Notes: generated from the letters alone by a model not told the origin. A stretch of DNA of 18,938 bases from W0P28-013 sp963621145 (GCA_963621145.1 CAVFDI010000036.1:1-18938), one strand, 5' to 3'; numbered from the stretch's first letter, positions 5,438-13,578 are shown. Numbers and translations: made by a program.

Positions 5438-5477
5438 ACACATTCCGTGCCAAGCCAAAAGGCTGACAAATTGTCAG
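5438..5477 (-). promoter_or_regulatory. Candidate heat-shock control region of groES
   Basis: A perfect palindrome CTGACAA-T-TTGTCAG (5463-5477, minus-strand reading) is followed 10 bases downstream by TGGCACGGAATGTGT (5438-5452). The latter matches the sigma-54 consensus TGGCACGnnnnTTGC at all -24 positions but at only two of four -12 positions. No CIRCE element and no TAnnTTTG promoter are visible. The leader would be about 40-45 bases long. The palindrome is convincing; its assignment to a regulator is inference. Confidence 0.5.
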
Positions 5478-5504
5478 TTGTGCAATTTTTGAGGGTAAAA
5501 AGTC

Positions 5505-7175
5505 TTATTTTTCGATGATGAAAGGGGAAATAGTTCCACAACCCGTCAGCACCATAATGGTGTCGGCCGACTGCAAGTAGGGCGAGCAGATGCTATGCGT
5601 GCTATCGACAATTTGCTGAATATCAGCGAAATCTAACAGCGAATGAAACACCACTTGCGACGAAACATGCGCATTGCTGTTGGCACGCATTTGCTCCACT
5701 TTGTCGGGATACTTTTGAGCATACAAATCGGAGTACCAGACAAACACTGGAATGTGGTATTCGGCAGCGACAGGAATGTACGAGCCGTGCAACACCAATT
5801 TGAGCGAATCGTCCCATAAACTTTCGCCGTGATCGGACAAATAAAGGACAACGGCAGAGCGATTCAGGGTGCGCACATAATCGATCATTTCTCCTAATGC
5901 CTTGTCTGTCTGCCGAATAGTGTTGTCGTAAGCATTGATAATAGACACTTTATTCGCCTCGTCAATGCTATAACCATCGTTGGCAGTCATAGATGGTTGG
6001 AAATATGCGTCTTCTTCGGGATAGCGCAGACAGTACTTAAAATGGCTACCTATACCATGAAACACCATCATTTGTGCACTATCAGACAATGACTTTTGCA
6101 AGTGGCTAAGCAAATCTGTGTCGTAAACACTGTTATCAAATCCAGTAGAATAGAGGTAATGATACGAACAGGTATTCATTATTCGCAAAATAAATGGCGA
6201 GCTGTGGTTTTTCTCCACAAATGCCGTCTGAAATCCCGCTTCGGCAAAGGCTTCGACTACACTTCGTTCGCTATATTGCAGTGCCTGGTTATCGGCTGTG
6301 GCTCGCGTGAGAATGAATGGGACAGACAACGAAGTTAAATTGGCTTGTGAATAGATATTGTGAAAGGAAATAAGATTGCTACAAGTATCCAAATAGGGCG
6401 ACGTGGGACGATTGTAGCCATTCACATGAAAATGGTCGTAGCGCGCGGACTCACCAATATAAAGAACGAAAAGAGGCTTGTCAGAAGTGAACTCATTTGG
6501 TTCGATACCAAAGCGAAATGATGATAAAGCTTTTTGCGACTGTTTCCACTCCCACTGAACCTGAAACCACTTATATGCACCGATGTATACGTTGTAAGGG
6601 AAAATCTTTTCAAACTTCATCCAAAACTTATCATGCGTTTCGGCAACGATATAAGAGACTGTACGAACATTTGCGTAATGCCATACCAAGACACCCACTG
6701 CGCCATAGACAGACAAAAAAACGAAAATGCACGATAATGCTATTTTTTTCCGCCACGAGCGAGGAAAAATGCATACATTTTCGATGCACGAAACCACACA
6801 AAAATAGACTATCCAAAGCAACACTACAACAAGCGCCACCCACCAAAAGGACGTGAGCAATTCAGTGGCTTCTGCCCAATTGGTCGAGAGAATGGTCTGA
6901 ATAAACAATGGTGTGGCAGATTGTTTGTTGAGATAGATGCTTGCCATTTCTATGGGGAACAACAGAAAATTGGCTATTCCCTCGATAATGAAATAAGCTC
7001 TGGCTTTCAAAAACAATGTAGGCAGAAGCAAGCACGCCAAAACCATTAGTAAATAACCCGATTGCTTTACGATGGAATAGTTGAGGTCGATAGAAACACA
7101 CACTACCACTAAATTCGGGAGCAGCAACAATAGAATGGCAGTAACGGCAAGTATGATGAATTTTCTATTTAGCAT
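5505..7175 (-). CDS. Phosphoethanolamine transferase-like sulfatase-fold membrane enzyme
   Basis: A 556-residue inner-membrane protein of the EptA/CptA/LTA-synthase branch of the alkaline phosphatase superfamily. About five hydrophobic helices occupy residues 1-170 (around 5-27, 41-57, 61-80, 108-130, 145-166). The catalytic domain follows: LYIGESARYDHFHVNGYNR (Glu242 metal ligand), NLTSLSVP with the probable nucleophile Thr281, HGIGSHFKYCLRYP (His373/His378), LYLSDHGES (Asp448/His449) and LHGSY (His463). All expected active-site residues are present. These enzymes move a phosphoethanolamine head group from phosphatidylethanolamine onto lipid A or other surface glycans. The gene overlaps the GT2 gene by seven bases, so it probably decorates the glycan made by this cluster. 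The exact acceptor cannot be read from the sequence. Confidence 0.85.
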   Translation of the reverse strand: MLNRKFIILAVTAILLLLLPNLVVVCVSIDLNYSIVKQSGYLLMVLACLLLPTLFLKARAYFIIEGIANFLLFPIEMASIYLNKQSATPLFIQTILSTNWAEATELLTSFWWVALVVVLLWIVYFCVVSCIENVCIFPRSWRKKIALSCIFVFLSVYGAVGVLVWHYANVRTVSYIVAETHDKFWMKFEKIFPYNVYIGAYKWFQVQWEWKQSQKALSSFRFGIEPNEFTSDKPLFVLYIGESARYDHFHVNGYNRPTSPYLDTCSNLISFHNIYSQANLTSLSVPFILTRATADNQALQYSERSVVEAFAEAGFQTAFVEKNHSSPFILRIMNTCSYHYLYSTGFDNSVYDTDLLSHLQKSLSDSAQMMVFHGIGSHFKYCLRYPEEDAYFQPSMTANDGYSIDEANKVSIINAYDNTIRQTDKALGEMIDYVRTLNRSAVVLYLSDHGESLWDDSLKLVLHGSYIPVAAEYHIPVFVWYSDLYAQKYPDKVEQMRANSNAHVSSQVVFHSLLDFADIQQIVDSTHSICSPYLQSADTIMVLTGCGTISPFIIEK

Positions 7176-7900
7176 AGAGCAAAATGAATTTTAAGTCGCA
7201 TGTATGTAATAAGAATCAAACATTTTAAGCACATAGAATGCGCTGCGCGGAACTCTGAGCAAAGGCAATCAAACAAAATTTGCTCTGCTTGCCGATTTCG
7301 CTGCGCAGTGGTGGAATGCGGATTGACCGAATAGTTGTAGCCGATGTACGCAATGCGCTTGCCATGCGCCCCACTTGCCCACAACTGCACCGAGAAAAGC
7401 ACATCTTCGTAGATGATGCCCTTACGAAAAACTAGACCATGCCGTTGTAACCAATCGCGCCGATAGAGCCGCATACACGGCGAAATGAATTGATAAAGAT
7501 GGCGCGGTTTCTTTTGCTCTACCACGCGCCCATCAGGCGATACACGCTTATAGCCTGCCTGCACATAATCGCAATCAGGTGTAAACGCAGACATCAATGT
7601 GGCAAAATAATCGGCATCGACAAAGTCGTCGGCATCGACAAAAGCGACAAAATCGCCTGTGGCATGCTGCAAGCCCAAATTACGCGCTACGGACTGTCCC
7701 GAATGCTTTTGTGCAAGCACTTTTATGCGATTATCATGCTCGGCATAATGTTGTGCAATGGGAAAACTATCATCAGTTGAGCCATCATCTACCACAATGG
7801 CTTGCCAATCGGCGAACGACTGCGCCAACAGCGAATCGAGGCACTTTGGCAAGTAACTCGCAACATTGTATGCTGGCAATATGACACTAATGGAGGGCAT
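7169..7900 (-). CDS. Family 2 glycosyltransferase
   Basis: A GT-A fold glycosyltransferase of about 243 residues with the standard GT2 motifs: ISVILPAYNVASYLPKCLDS, VVDDGSTDDS (nucleotide-binding Asp residues), GQSVARNLGL, and the metal-binding FVDADDFVDADYF (DxD). Later, EDVLFSVQLW supplies the presumed catalytic acidic region. The start at 7900 (MPSISVILP) leaves two bases after the upstream GT4 stop and fits the family N-terminus; an in-frame ATG at 7921 would overlap that gene. It is smaller than many GT2 enzymes, and its C-terminus is short and cysteine-rich (CLKCLILITYMRLKIHFALC). The sugar donor and acceptor are unknown. Confidence 0.88.
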   Translation of the reverse strand: MPSISVILPAYNVASYLPKCLDSLLAQSFADWQAIVVDDGSTDDSFPIAQHYAEHDNRIKVLAQKHSGQSVARNLGLQHATGDFVAFVDADDFVDADYFATLMSAFTPDCDYVQAGYKRVSPDGRVVEQKKPRHLYQFISPCMRLYRRDWLQRHGLVFRKGIIYEDVLFSVQLWASGAHGKRIAYIGYNYSVNPHSTTAQRNRQAEQILFDCLCSEFRAAHSMCLKCLILITYMRLKIHFALC

Positions 7901-7902
7901 TT

Positions 7903-9099
7903 TTACGAAATTAACTTGCAAAAAATCTCGGCAAACTGCTGTGCCTGCGTTTGGCGCGAAAATTTTGCTTTTTCTTCCTGATTAACAGGTTGATGCGTGT
8001 AGCCAAACTGCTGCCATTCGCGATATTTTTCGAGAATGAATTGTTCAACCTCAGCCACACTCGCAGCCGCCACGCCAGCGTTGGTTTGGCGAATAACATC
8101 GGCCAGACAGCCCTCGTCGCTCGGCACACAAAGCACAGGTTTTTCGCAACCAAGAGCTTCGAAAAATTTGGTGGTCATCACGCCGTGAGGTCCATTGGCT
8201 GCAGATTTATTGGTCAAGACTAGCACTACCGAACTTGCGCGCAAAATATCTGGAATCTCATTTGCCGAGACCAAAGCATTCAATTCGGTGCAGTCGCCAA
8301 TGCCAAATTGTTGCGCCAACGCCAAAATTTTCTGCTCGCTATCGGCATCGACAAACCAGCGCACACGTACATTTTCACGGAAATTTGCATCGTTGCATAG
8401 TGCGCACATCGCCTCGAAAAAGAGCATCGGATTTCTATCCAATTTTCCCAACAAACGTCCCGTGTAAAGGATTGTAAATTTGTCAGTTTTCACTGCGCTC
8501 GAATAAAACTTATCAGCATCGAAGCCATTGTAAATCAATCGAACTTGCGCATGGCGTTTTTGCAATTCAGACACATGCCATGGCGAAACTGTAGTAACCA
8601 CATCGGCCGAGCGAAGCAGACGATTTCTGCGCCAACGATTGAGCCAGCGCAATTTGAAAAATCTTGTAACTTTCTGAATACCAACAGGTTGCGAATACTG
8701 TTCGACAATATCACGCAAATCAACAACCAGCGGGCAATGCAGTTTTTTTGCCATTTTTGTACCACAAAGTAATGGAAAAATATAGAAACTGGCACAAAGT
8801 ACGATATCGAAATTTTGCCCTGCCAACGCACGAGTGGCTTTGACATACAATCGCCTATCGTCGAGCGAAAAAGCATAGTTGCACAACTTATAAAATAGAT
8901 TGGCAATGGCAAATTTTGAGGTCAGTCCGAAGCGATGAATCGTTACATTTTGCGGAATCTCCATCGGCCAGTTTTGCGAATCGCAATCAGCAGTAACAAC
9001 CGTTATGTCAAATCCGTCCAAAAACTTGCAAAGATTGCCCATGCGCGGCGCAAAGGCAGGCGGAAAAGCATCGGCTACTATTAGCAAATGTTTTTGCAT
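7903..9099 (-). CDS. Family 4 (group 1) glycosyltransferase
   Basis: A 398-residue GT-B protein. The chosen start, ATG 9099, begins MQKHLLIVADAFPP, a normal GT4 N-terminus; it lies inside the wecB end, with a 19-base overlap. The frame stays open to 9246, but that extension only mirrors wecB in another frame. Features: FAPRMGNLCKFL near the start, an acceptor-side domain to about residue 190, FTILYTGRLLGKLDRNP at the beginning of the donor domain, then GVMTTKFFEALGCEKPVLCVP, the E-x7-E-like donor-binding motif. It probably adds a sugar to the lipid-linked glycan downstream of WecB-made ManNAc, but specificity cannot be assigned. Confidence 0.85.
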   Translation of the reverse strand: MQKHLLIVADAFPPAFAPRMGNLCKFLDGFDITVVTADCDSQNWPMEIPQNVTIHRFGLTSKFAIANLFYKLCNYAFSLDDRRLYVKATRALAGQNFDIVLCASFYIFPLLCGTKMAKKLHCPLVVDLRDIVEQYSQPVGIQKVTRFFKLRWLNRWRRNRLLRSADVVTTVSPWHVSELQKRHAQVRLIYNGFDADKFYSSAVKTDKFTILYTGRLLGKLDRNPMLFFEAMCALCNDANFRENVRVRWFVDADSEQKILALAQQFGIGDCTELNALVSANEIPDILRASSVVLVLTNKSAANGPHGVMTTKFFEALGCEKPVLCVPSDEGCLADVIRQTNAGVAAASVAEVEQFILEKYREWQQFGYTHQPVNQEEKAKFSRQTQAQQFAEIFCKLIS

Positions 9100-10154
9100 A
9101 ACAAATCCACAATTTCTTCGGCAGCGCGCCCTGAACCATATTCGGCAATTTTCTCTTTTCTGAATGGCGTGTCGTAGGCCGACAAAATGCGCTGCGTATC
9201 GGTGCCAGCCAGCACATTCCAACTCGCCTCCACCGTTTCGATCCACTCAGTCTCGTGGCGCAGCGTGATGCACGGAACACCATGAAAATAGGCCTCTTTC
9301 TGCACTCCGCCCGAATCGGTAAGAATGCGAAAAGCGTGCTTCTCCAACTGCACCATGTTGATGTAACTCACAGGTTCGATCACGCGGATATTCTTCGTTT
9401 GAGCCATAAATTGCGACAAACCGCTATCGCCATCGACGACATGGCGCGTGCGCGGATGCAACGGCAAAATCACTGGCAACGGCAACTGCTCGAATGCTCT
9501 GAAAATGTTCATCAAAGCCTCTGACGAAGCCGTGTTTTCGGCACGATGAATAGTCGCCAAAAGATACTTTCCCGTTTCCAACGCCAACTCCGAAAGAATG
9601 GTCGCGCGCTGATCGGCAATGCGCCCAAAAACAATGGCGGCATCGTACATCACATCGCCCGACTTGAAAATTTTACCCTGCACGCCTTCGGTTTTCAGAT
9701 TTTGCACCGCTGTACTAGTCGGACAGAACAGAATCTGCGAGCGGCGATCGGTCTCGATGCGATTATACTCCTCGGCCATTTGCATGTTGTGGCTGCGCAG
9801 TCCCGCCTCGATGTGAATGAGCGGAATTTTGCACTCTTCGGCCGCCAACGCACCCGCCAACGTAGAATTGGTATCGCCATAAACCAAGATATAATCGGCA
9901 TTTTCACGAACAAGCGGCACAATGGCGCGCTTCATCTCCTGCACATCGCTGCTGCAACCAAGATGCCACGCTGGCGCTGGAATCTGCATCTCATCGAAAA
10001 AAATGCTGCTCATGTTGTAATCGTAGTGCTGACCCGTGTGCAGAATTTTTTCCTCGATTGCGAAACCTTGCTGTGCCTTTTGTTGCACCGCACGACTAAC
10101 CATTGCCGCCTTTATAAACTGCGGTCGCGCGCCGATGATTGTGATTATCTTCAT
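9081..10154 (-). CDS. wecB: UDP-N-acetylglucosamine 2-epimerase (non-hydrolysing)
   Basis: A 357-residue cytosolic enzyme that interconverts UDP-GlcNAc and UDP-ManNAc for surface polysaccharide synthesis. It has IITIIGARPQFIKAA at the N-terminus, HTGQHYDYNMS, VYGDTNSTLAG (Asp94), HIEAGLRS (Glu116, Arg120), EEYNRIETDR (Glu129/130), ATIHRAENT (His203) and LTDSGGVQKEA; these align with the catalytic set of E. coli WecB. The length is normal. The gene lies 70 bases after the deacetylase-like gene with no promoter visible between them, and overlaps the GT4 gene, so co-transcription is likely. No wecC (ManNAc dehydrogenase) is in the window. Confidence 0.95.
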   Translation of the reverse strand: MKIITIIGARPQFIKAAMVSRAVQQKAQQGFAIEEKILHTGQHYDYNMSSIFFDEMQIPAPAWHLGCSSDVQEMKRAIVPLVRENADYILVYGDTNSTLAGALAAEECKIPLIHIEAGLRSHNMQMAEEYNRIETDRRSQILFCPTSTAVQNLKTEGVQGKIFKSGDVMYDAAIVFGRIADQRATILSELALETGKYLLATIHRAENTASSEALMNIFRAFEQLPLPVILPLHPRTRHVVDGDSGLSQFMAQTKNIRVIEPVSYINMVQLEKHAFRILTDSGGVQKEAYFHGVPCITLRHETEWIETVEASWNVLAGTDTQRILSAYDTPFRKEKIAEYGSGRAAEEIVDLLCKNIC

Positions 10155-10182
10155 TTTGTTGACTATGATTATGATCTCAAAA

Positions 10183-10224
10183 AAAATAATTAAATAATTG
10201 GAAATTAAACAATTAGATAATTAT
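10183..10224. repeat. A/T-rich heptad repeats
   Basis: Units such as ATAATTG, GAAATTA, AACAATT in the gap between the deacetylase-like gene and wecB. The same words occur inverted in the repeat upstream of trpB (12926-12960). Confidence 0.6.
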
Positions 10225-11523
10225 CTACCGCATTAATTGCAGCATATTTATCACTTTCGGATAGAGCGAGCGATGGTAAGTGCCATCGGCAAAACTGGTG
10301 TTGTGCCACAGCAAAACCACCTCGCCATTGTGGCGTTCTACCTCGGCAAATAGTTGCTTCACCAACGACTCGGCGTGTTCTTCGTCTAGCCCCATGTATG
10401 CAGGGCGATCGAGCGTGCAATCCATCACCGTGAGCGGATGCAACACAAGATGCGAAACCTCGCCCGTGGCAGGATCAATCCAATGCACAGGACGTGTGGT
10501 GCCAAGGCGAAAACCTGCCTCATCGGCGTAGCCCATAGTGAAATCGTCGGTGATGCCAGCCGCCACCAACGCACGAAAATCGGCAGGCTGCAACGAGCGC
10601 AAATAGTGCCAACGATTGAGCGTAATTTTCTGGTGTAAAGCATCGCACAAACGATGCAACTCACTCTTTATCAACCGATTATCAGCACCCGAAGCGTAAC
10701 TCGTGTGCAGACCCAAACGTGCATCGGGCGAGTAATGGCGCACTTCGGAAACAAAATGCCGAAAATCGTGTCCATGCAGATTGTATTGCGGACGATCGAA
10801 GCCGCTCACAGGGCGAATCGACTTAAGAAAATAGACAGGAACAGCCAACGGCAACAGCGCATCAGACTCTAAAATGAGCGGAAAAGTGTACGCCGCATCG
10901 GACTCGAGCGAGCGTTGCGCGCCCAGCACATCGGACAAACGCACACCGCCACGACTGAAAATGGCTCGTGCCAATCCGCCCAAAAAACCACGCAAACGGC
11001 GGTAATGCGACAGCGTATCGACATCGTGCGTCAGGTAGATTTTCGATATTTCGGCTTGCGGCTCGCTCACCTCGCAACCTGCACGGCGCAACCAACCACG
11101 CAACAATGCGCCATATTCATCAACCAACGGCCGCTGCAGCAAACCAGCACGGCCAAGCAACGATTCGCGCCCAAGAAAACGCCCATGCGCATCGCGATGC
11201 TCCGTCGGGAAAATCATCTCTTCGTAGCGCGAAAGCAAGAAAAATGCGCTCGCCACCACGTCGGCATGCACCACCAGCGTGCGCCCAACGGTTTCCACCG
11301 CATCCGAGCCAAACAAAAGCGGCACACCATCGACCTCGACAAGCGGCAACTGCGGTTCGGAACAAGGTTTCCCAAACAAATTTTCGTCCCAAAAATCGGA
11401 CGGAACAATCACCACAGAGAAACGTGAAAACAACGCAGCGTCGGCTGTATAGCCAACGCGCGCTGCCAATGTTTCGTTGCCGTGGAGCAGGAAACGAATG
11501 ATATAATCGATCGCCTCGCGCAT
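10225..11523 (-). CDS. Polysaccharide deacetylase-like protein with DUF7033-type N-terminus
   Basis: A 432-residue protein. The N-terminal part (to about 110) resembles DUF7033, with ADVVASAFFLLSRYEEM as the clearest block. The rest looks like a NodB-type deacetylase barrel: IYLTHDVDT (residues 162-170, metal-binding Asp pair), LGLHTSYASG (the H-x-S/T-type motif), and VLLWHNTSF near the end (catalytic His region). It probably removes acyl groups from a glycan or otherwise trims it; the substrate is unknown. It opens the glycan cluster and has its own promoter only five bases upstream of the ATG, so the message may be leaderless. No other in-frame Met fits the family N-terminus. Confidence 0.75.
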   Translation of the reverse strand: MREAIDYIIRFLLHGNETLAARVGYTADAALFSRFSVVIVPSDFWDENLFGKPCSEPQLPLVEVDGVPLLFGSDAVETVGRTLVVHADVVASAFFLLSRYEEMIFPTEHRDAHGRFLGRESLLGRAGLLQRPLVDEYGALLRGWLRRAGCEVSEPQAEISKIYLTHDVDTLSHYRRLRGFLGGLARAIFSRGGVRLSDVLGAQRSLESDAAYTFPLILESDALLPLAVPVYFLKSIRPVSGFDRPQYNLHGHDFRHFVSEVRHYSPDARLGLHTSYASGADNRLIKSELHRLCDALHQKITLNRWHYLRSLQPADFRALVAAGITDDFTMGYADEAGFRLGTTRPVHWIDPATGEVSHLVLHPLTVMDCTLDRPAYMGLDEEHAESLVKQLFAEVERHNGEVVLLWHNTSFADGTYHRSLYPKVINMLQLMR

Positions 11524-11528
11524 CAGCG

Positions 11529-11560
11529 CAAAGGTACGATTTTTTGTCGGTTATACCAAA
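11529..11560 (-). promoter_or_regulatory. Promoter of the glycan cluster
   Basis: TTTG (11557-11560), exactly 20 bases, then TACCTTTG (11529-11536) on the minus strand. The -33 element overlaps the last codons of trpB. The start point would fall at or within a few bases of the ATG at 11523. Confidence 0.7.
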
Positions 11561-12912
11561 TTTTTCAGTTTCTCGACCGATTTTTCGATGGTCGATTCTG
11601 GCACATCGTAATTATCGAGTTCGCCCGACAGATAGCGATCGTACGATGCCATGTCGATAAGGCCGTGTCCCGAAAGATTGAACAAAATAACCTTTTCGCG
11701 CCCTTCTTCTTTGGCTTTCAATGCCTCTTTTATGGCCACAGCAATGGCGTGAGTCGACTCTGGCGCAGGAATAATGCCTTCGACCTGCGAGAAAAGCACG
11801 CCAGCCTTGAACGAATCGAGTTGTTCCACATCTTGCGCCTCCATCAATTTGTCCTTCATCAACTGGCTGACGATGGCACCCGCACCATGATAGCGCAGTC
11901 CGCCCGCATGAATCGACGCAGGCTCAAAATCGTGTCCCAGAGTGAACATTGGAATGAGCGGCGTAAAGCCTTCGGTGTCGCCATAGTCGTAGGCAAAGCG
12001 ACCACGCGTAAGTTTCGGACACGACGCAGGTTCGGCCGCCACAAAACGCGTAGTTTTGCCATCAACCAGATTGTCGCGCAAAAACGGGAACGAGATGCCG
12101 CAGAAATTTGATCCACCGCCAAAACAGCCAATCACCACATCGGGATAATCGCCAGCAATCTCCATCTGCTTTTTAGCCTCTTCGCCAATGATTGTTTGGT
12201 GCAAAATGACATGATTCAGCACACTGCCCAATCCATAGCGCGTATCAGGCTGATTCATAGCCACTTCCACCGCTTCGCTGATGGCCATGCCAAGGCTGCC
12301 AGCCGTGTTCGGAAACTGCTGACGCAATAGGCGACCAACTTCGGTGGTGTCGCTCGGCGAAGGAATGACCGTGGCGCCATAGGTTCGCATCACCGACTTG
12401 CGATAAGGCTTCTGCTCGTAGCTCACCTTCACCATAAACACTTTCAGATCCAAGCCAAAATGGCGACAAGCGATGCTCAGTGCCGATCCCCACTGACCTG
12501 CGCCCGTCTCGGTAGTCATGTGTTTGATGCCCTGAATTTTGTTGTAATAAGCCTGCGGAATGGCGGAATTCAGTTTGTGCGAACCAACAGGACTCACACT
12601 TTCGTTTTTGAAATAGATTTTTGCAGGCGTATCGAGCGCCTTCTCCAAGCCCGAAGCACGCACTAGCGGCGTTGGACGGTAGATGCGATAGAGATCGCGC
12701 ACCTCGTCGGGAATGTCGATGTAGCGCTCCTGCGACAACTCCTGCTCCACCAAACCTTTGGCAAATAAATGCTCCATCTCCTCGGCTGTTATAGGCTTTT
12801 TTGTCTGCGGATTGAGCATCGGCATCGGCTTATTTTTCATATCAGCCACAATGTTATACCATTGCGTCGGCATGTCGTGTTCCTCAAGAACGATTTTTTT
12901 TGTAACTTTCAT
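11551..12912 (-). CDS. trpB: Tryptophan synthase beta chain, TrpB2-type
   Basis: A 453-residue PLP enzyme that condenses indole with serine to give tryptophan. The length and the motifs NESVSPVGSHKLNSA (PLP Lys113), TTETGAGQWGSA (Glu135, catalytic acid) and CFGGGSNFCG (265-269 phosphate loop) match the long, stand-alone TrpB2 form rather than the roughly 400-residue TrpB1 that pairs with TrpA. No trpA or other trp gene is nearby. The first codons read MKVTKKIV and lie within the first copy of a 171-bp tandem repeat. The gene is preceded, about 500 bases upstream, by a Trp-codon leader peptide and attenuator, so its expression is probably set by charged tRNA-Trp. That control argues for a true role in tryptophan synthesis or indole salvage. 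Confidence 0.93.
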   Translation of the reverse strand: MKVTKKIVLEEHDMPTQWYNIVADMKNKPMPMLNPQTKKPITAEEMEHLFAKGLVEQELSQERYIDIPDEVRDLYRIYRPTPLVRASGLEKALDTPAKIYFKNESVSPVGSHKLNSAIPQAYYNKIQGIKHMTTETGAGQWGSALSIACRHFGLDLKVFMVKVSYEQKPYRKSVMRTYGATVIPSPSDTTEVGRLLRQQFPNTAGSLGMAISEAVEVAMNQPDTRYGLGSVLNHVILHQTIIGEEAKKQMEIAGDYPDVVIGCFGGGSNFCGISFPFLRDNLVDGKTTRFVAAEPASCPKLTRGRFAYDYGDTEGFTPLIPMFTLGHDFEPASIHAGGLRYHGAGAIVSQLMKDKLMEAQDVEQLDSFKAGVLFSQVEGIIPAPESTHAIAVAIKEALKAKEEGREKVILFNLSGHGLIDMASYDRYLSGELDNYDVPESTIEKSVEKLKNLV

Positions 12913-13404
12913 AAAATCAGTTAGTTAATTATTTAATTTCCAATTATTCAATTACCCAATTAAATTTAGAACATAGATTTTTTCTGCAAAAATTTCGTAT
13001 AATGCTACTCAACAAACTCATCGCACTCAGCAAATTCTTAATTCTAAATTCATAATTCTAAAAACGATTTTTGTAACCTTCTCAAAATCAGTTAGTTAAT
13101 TATTTAATTTCCAATTATTCAATTACCCAATTAAATTTAGAACATAGATTTTTTCTGCAAAAATTTCGTATAATGCTACTCAACAAACTCATCGCACTCA
13201 GCAAATTCTTAATTCTAAATTCATAATTCTAAAAACGATTTTTGTAACCTTCTCAAAATCAGTTAGTTAATTATTTAATTTCCAATTATTCAATTACCCA
13301 ATTAAATTTAGAACATAGATTTTTTCTGCAAAAATTTCGTATAATGCTACTCAACAAACTCATCGCACTCAGCAAATTCTTAATTCTAAATTCATAATTC
13401 TAAA
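12891..13404. repeat. Three tandem copies of a 171-bp unit upstream of trpB
   Basis: Copies run at about 12891-13064, 13065-13235 and 13236-13404; the landmark GTTAGTTAA recurs at 12920, 13091 and 13262. Copies 2 and 3 are identical by eye. Copy 1 differs only over its first 25 or so bases, which are the trpB start. Copies 2 and 3 therefore contain a decayed gene start (GAGAAGGTTACAAAAATCGTT against ATGAAAGTTACAAAAAAAATC). The unit itself contains heptad words. This accounts for the gene-free stretch 12913-13408; no gene or promoter was recognised in it. Confidence 0.92.
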
Positions 13405-13408
13405 TTAG

Positions 13409-13483
13409 AAAAAAGAAGGCCGCAGGAGGGTTTCCCACGGCTCAACTTCCGAATGTAACGACAAAAGCAGCGCGACCCTCCTG
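13409..13483 (-). terminator. Trp attenuator: terminator and antiterminator
   Basis: On the minus strand, GAAG-ttga-GCCG-t-GGG-aaa-CCC-tcctg-CGGC-CTTC (13415-13449) forms an imperfect hairpin directly followed by a run of six T (13409-13414): the terminator. CAGGAGGGT (13475-13483), which begins right after the leader stop codon, is exactly complementary to ACCCTCCTG (13423-13431) inside that hairpin. This pairing would break the terminator and is the likely antiterminator. The 9-bp stem could itself be read as a terminator, but five bases separate it from the T-run. Folding is by eye. Confidence 0.75.
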
Positions 13484-13528
13484 TTAAAAGGACAGTTGCC
13501 ACCACCAATTGTTTGTCAGAACATTCAT
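13484..13528 (-). CDS. trpL: Trp operon leader peptide
   Basis: A 14-codon ORF, MNVLTNNWWWQLSF then TAA, with three consecutive TGG codons (13499-13507). Three Trp in a 14-residue peptide, placed between a promoter (-7 element 13565-13572) and an attenuator, is the classical signature of a tryptophan leader. Its job is to stall the ribosome when charged tRNA-Trp is scarce. The stop codon abuts the 5' arm of the antiterminator, so a ribosome finishing the peptide would mask that arm and allow termination, whereas one stalled at the Trp codons would leave it free. No strong ribosome binding site is seen, as is common in Bacteroidetes. It regulates trpB about 570 bases downstream. Confidence 0.85.
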   Translation of the reverse strand: MNVLTNNWWWQLSF

Positions 13529-13564
13529 CGTACAATCAAAATTTTAATCCTATAAAAAGTTCGA

Positions 13565-13572
13565 CAAAGGTA
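13565..13572 (-). promoter_or_regulatory. -7 element of the trpL-trpB transcript
   Basis: TACCTTTG on the minus strand, overlapping the region just after the pdxA stop codon. No TTTG is found at the -33 position. The predicted start is about 30 bases before the leader ATG. Confidence 0.55.
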
Positions 13573-13578
13573 CAACTT

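Noticed and set aside
9100..9246. N-terminal extension of the GT4 gene to an ATG at 9246
   Set aside because: The extra 49 residues are wecB read in another frame, and the GT4 family N-terminus begins at 9099.
12891..13404. CRISPR array or riboswitch in the repetitive trpB leader
   Set aside because: The 171-bp units are contiguous with no unique spacers, and no conserved riboswitch core was seen. It is a tandem duplication.
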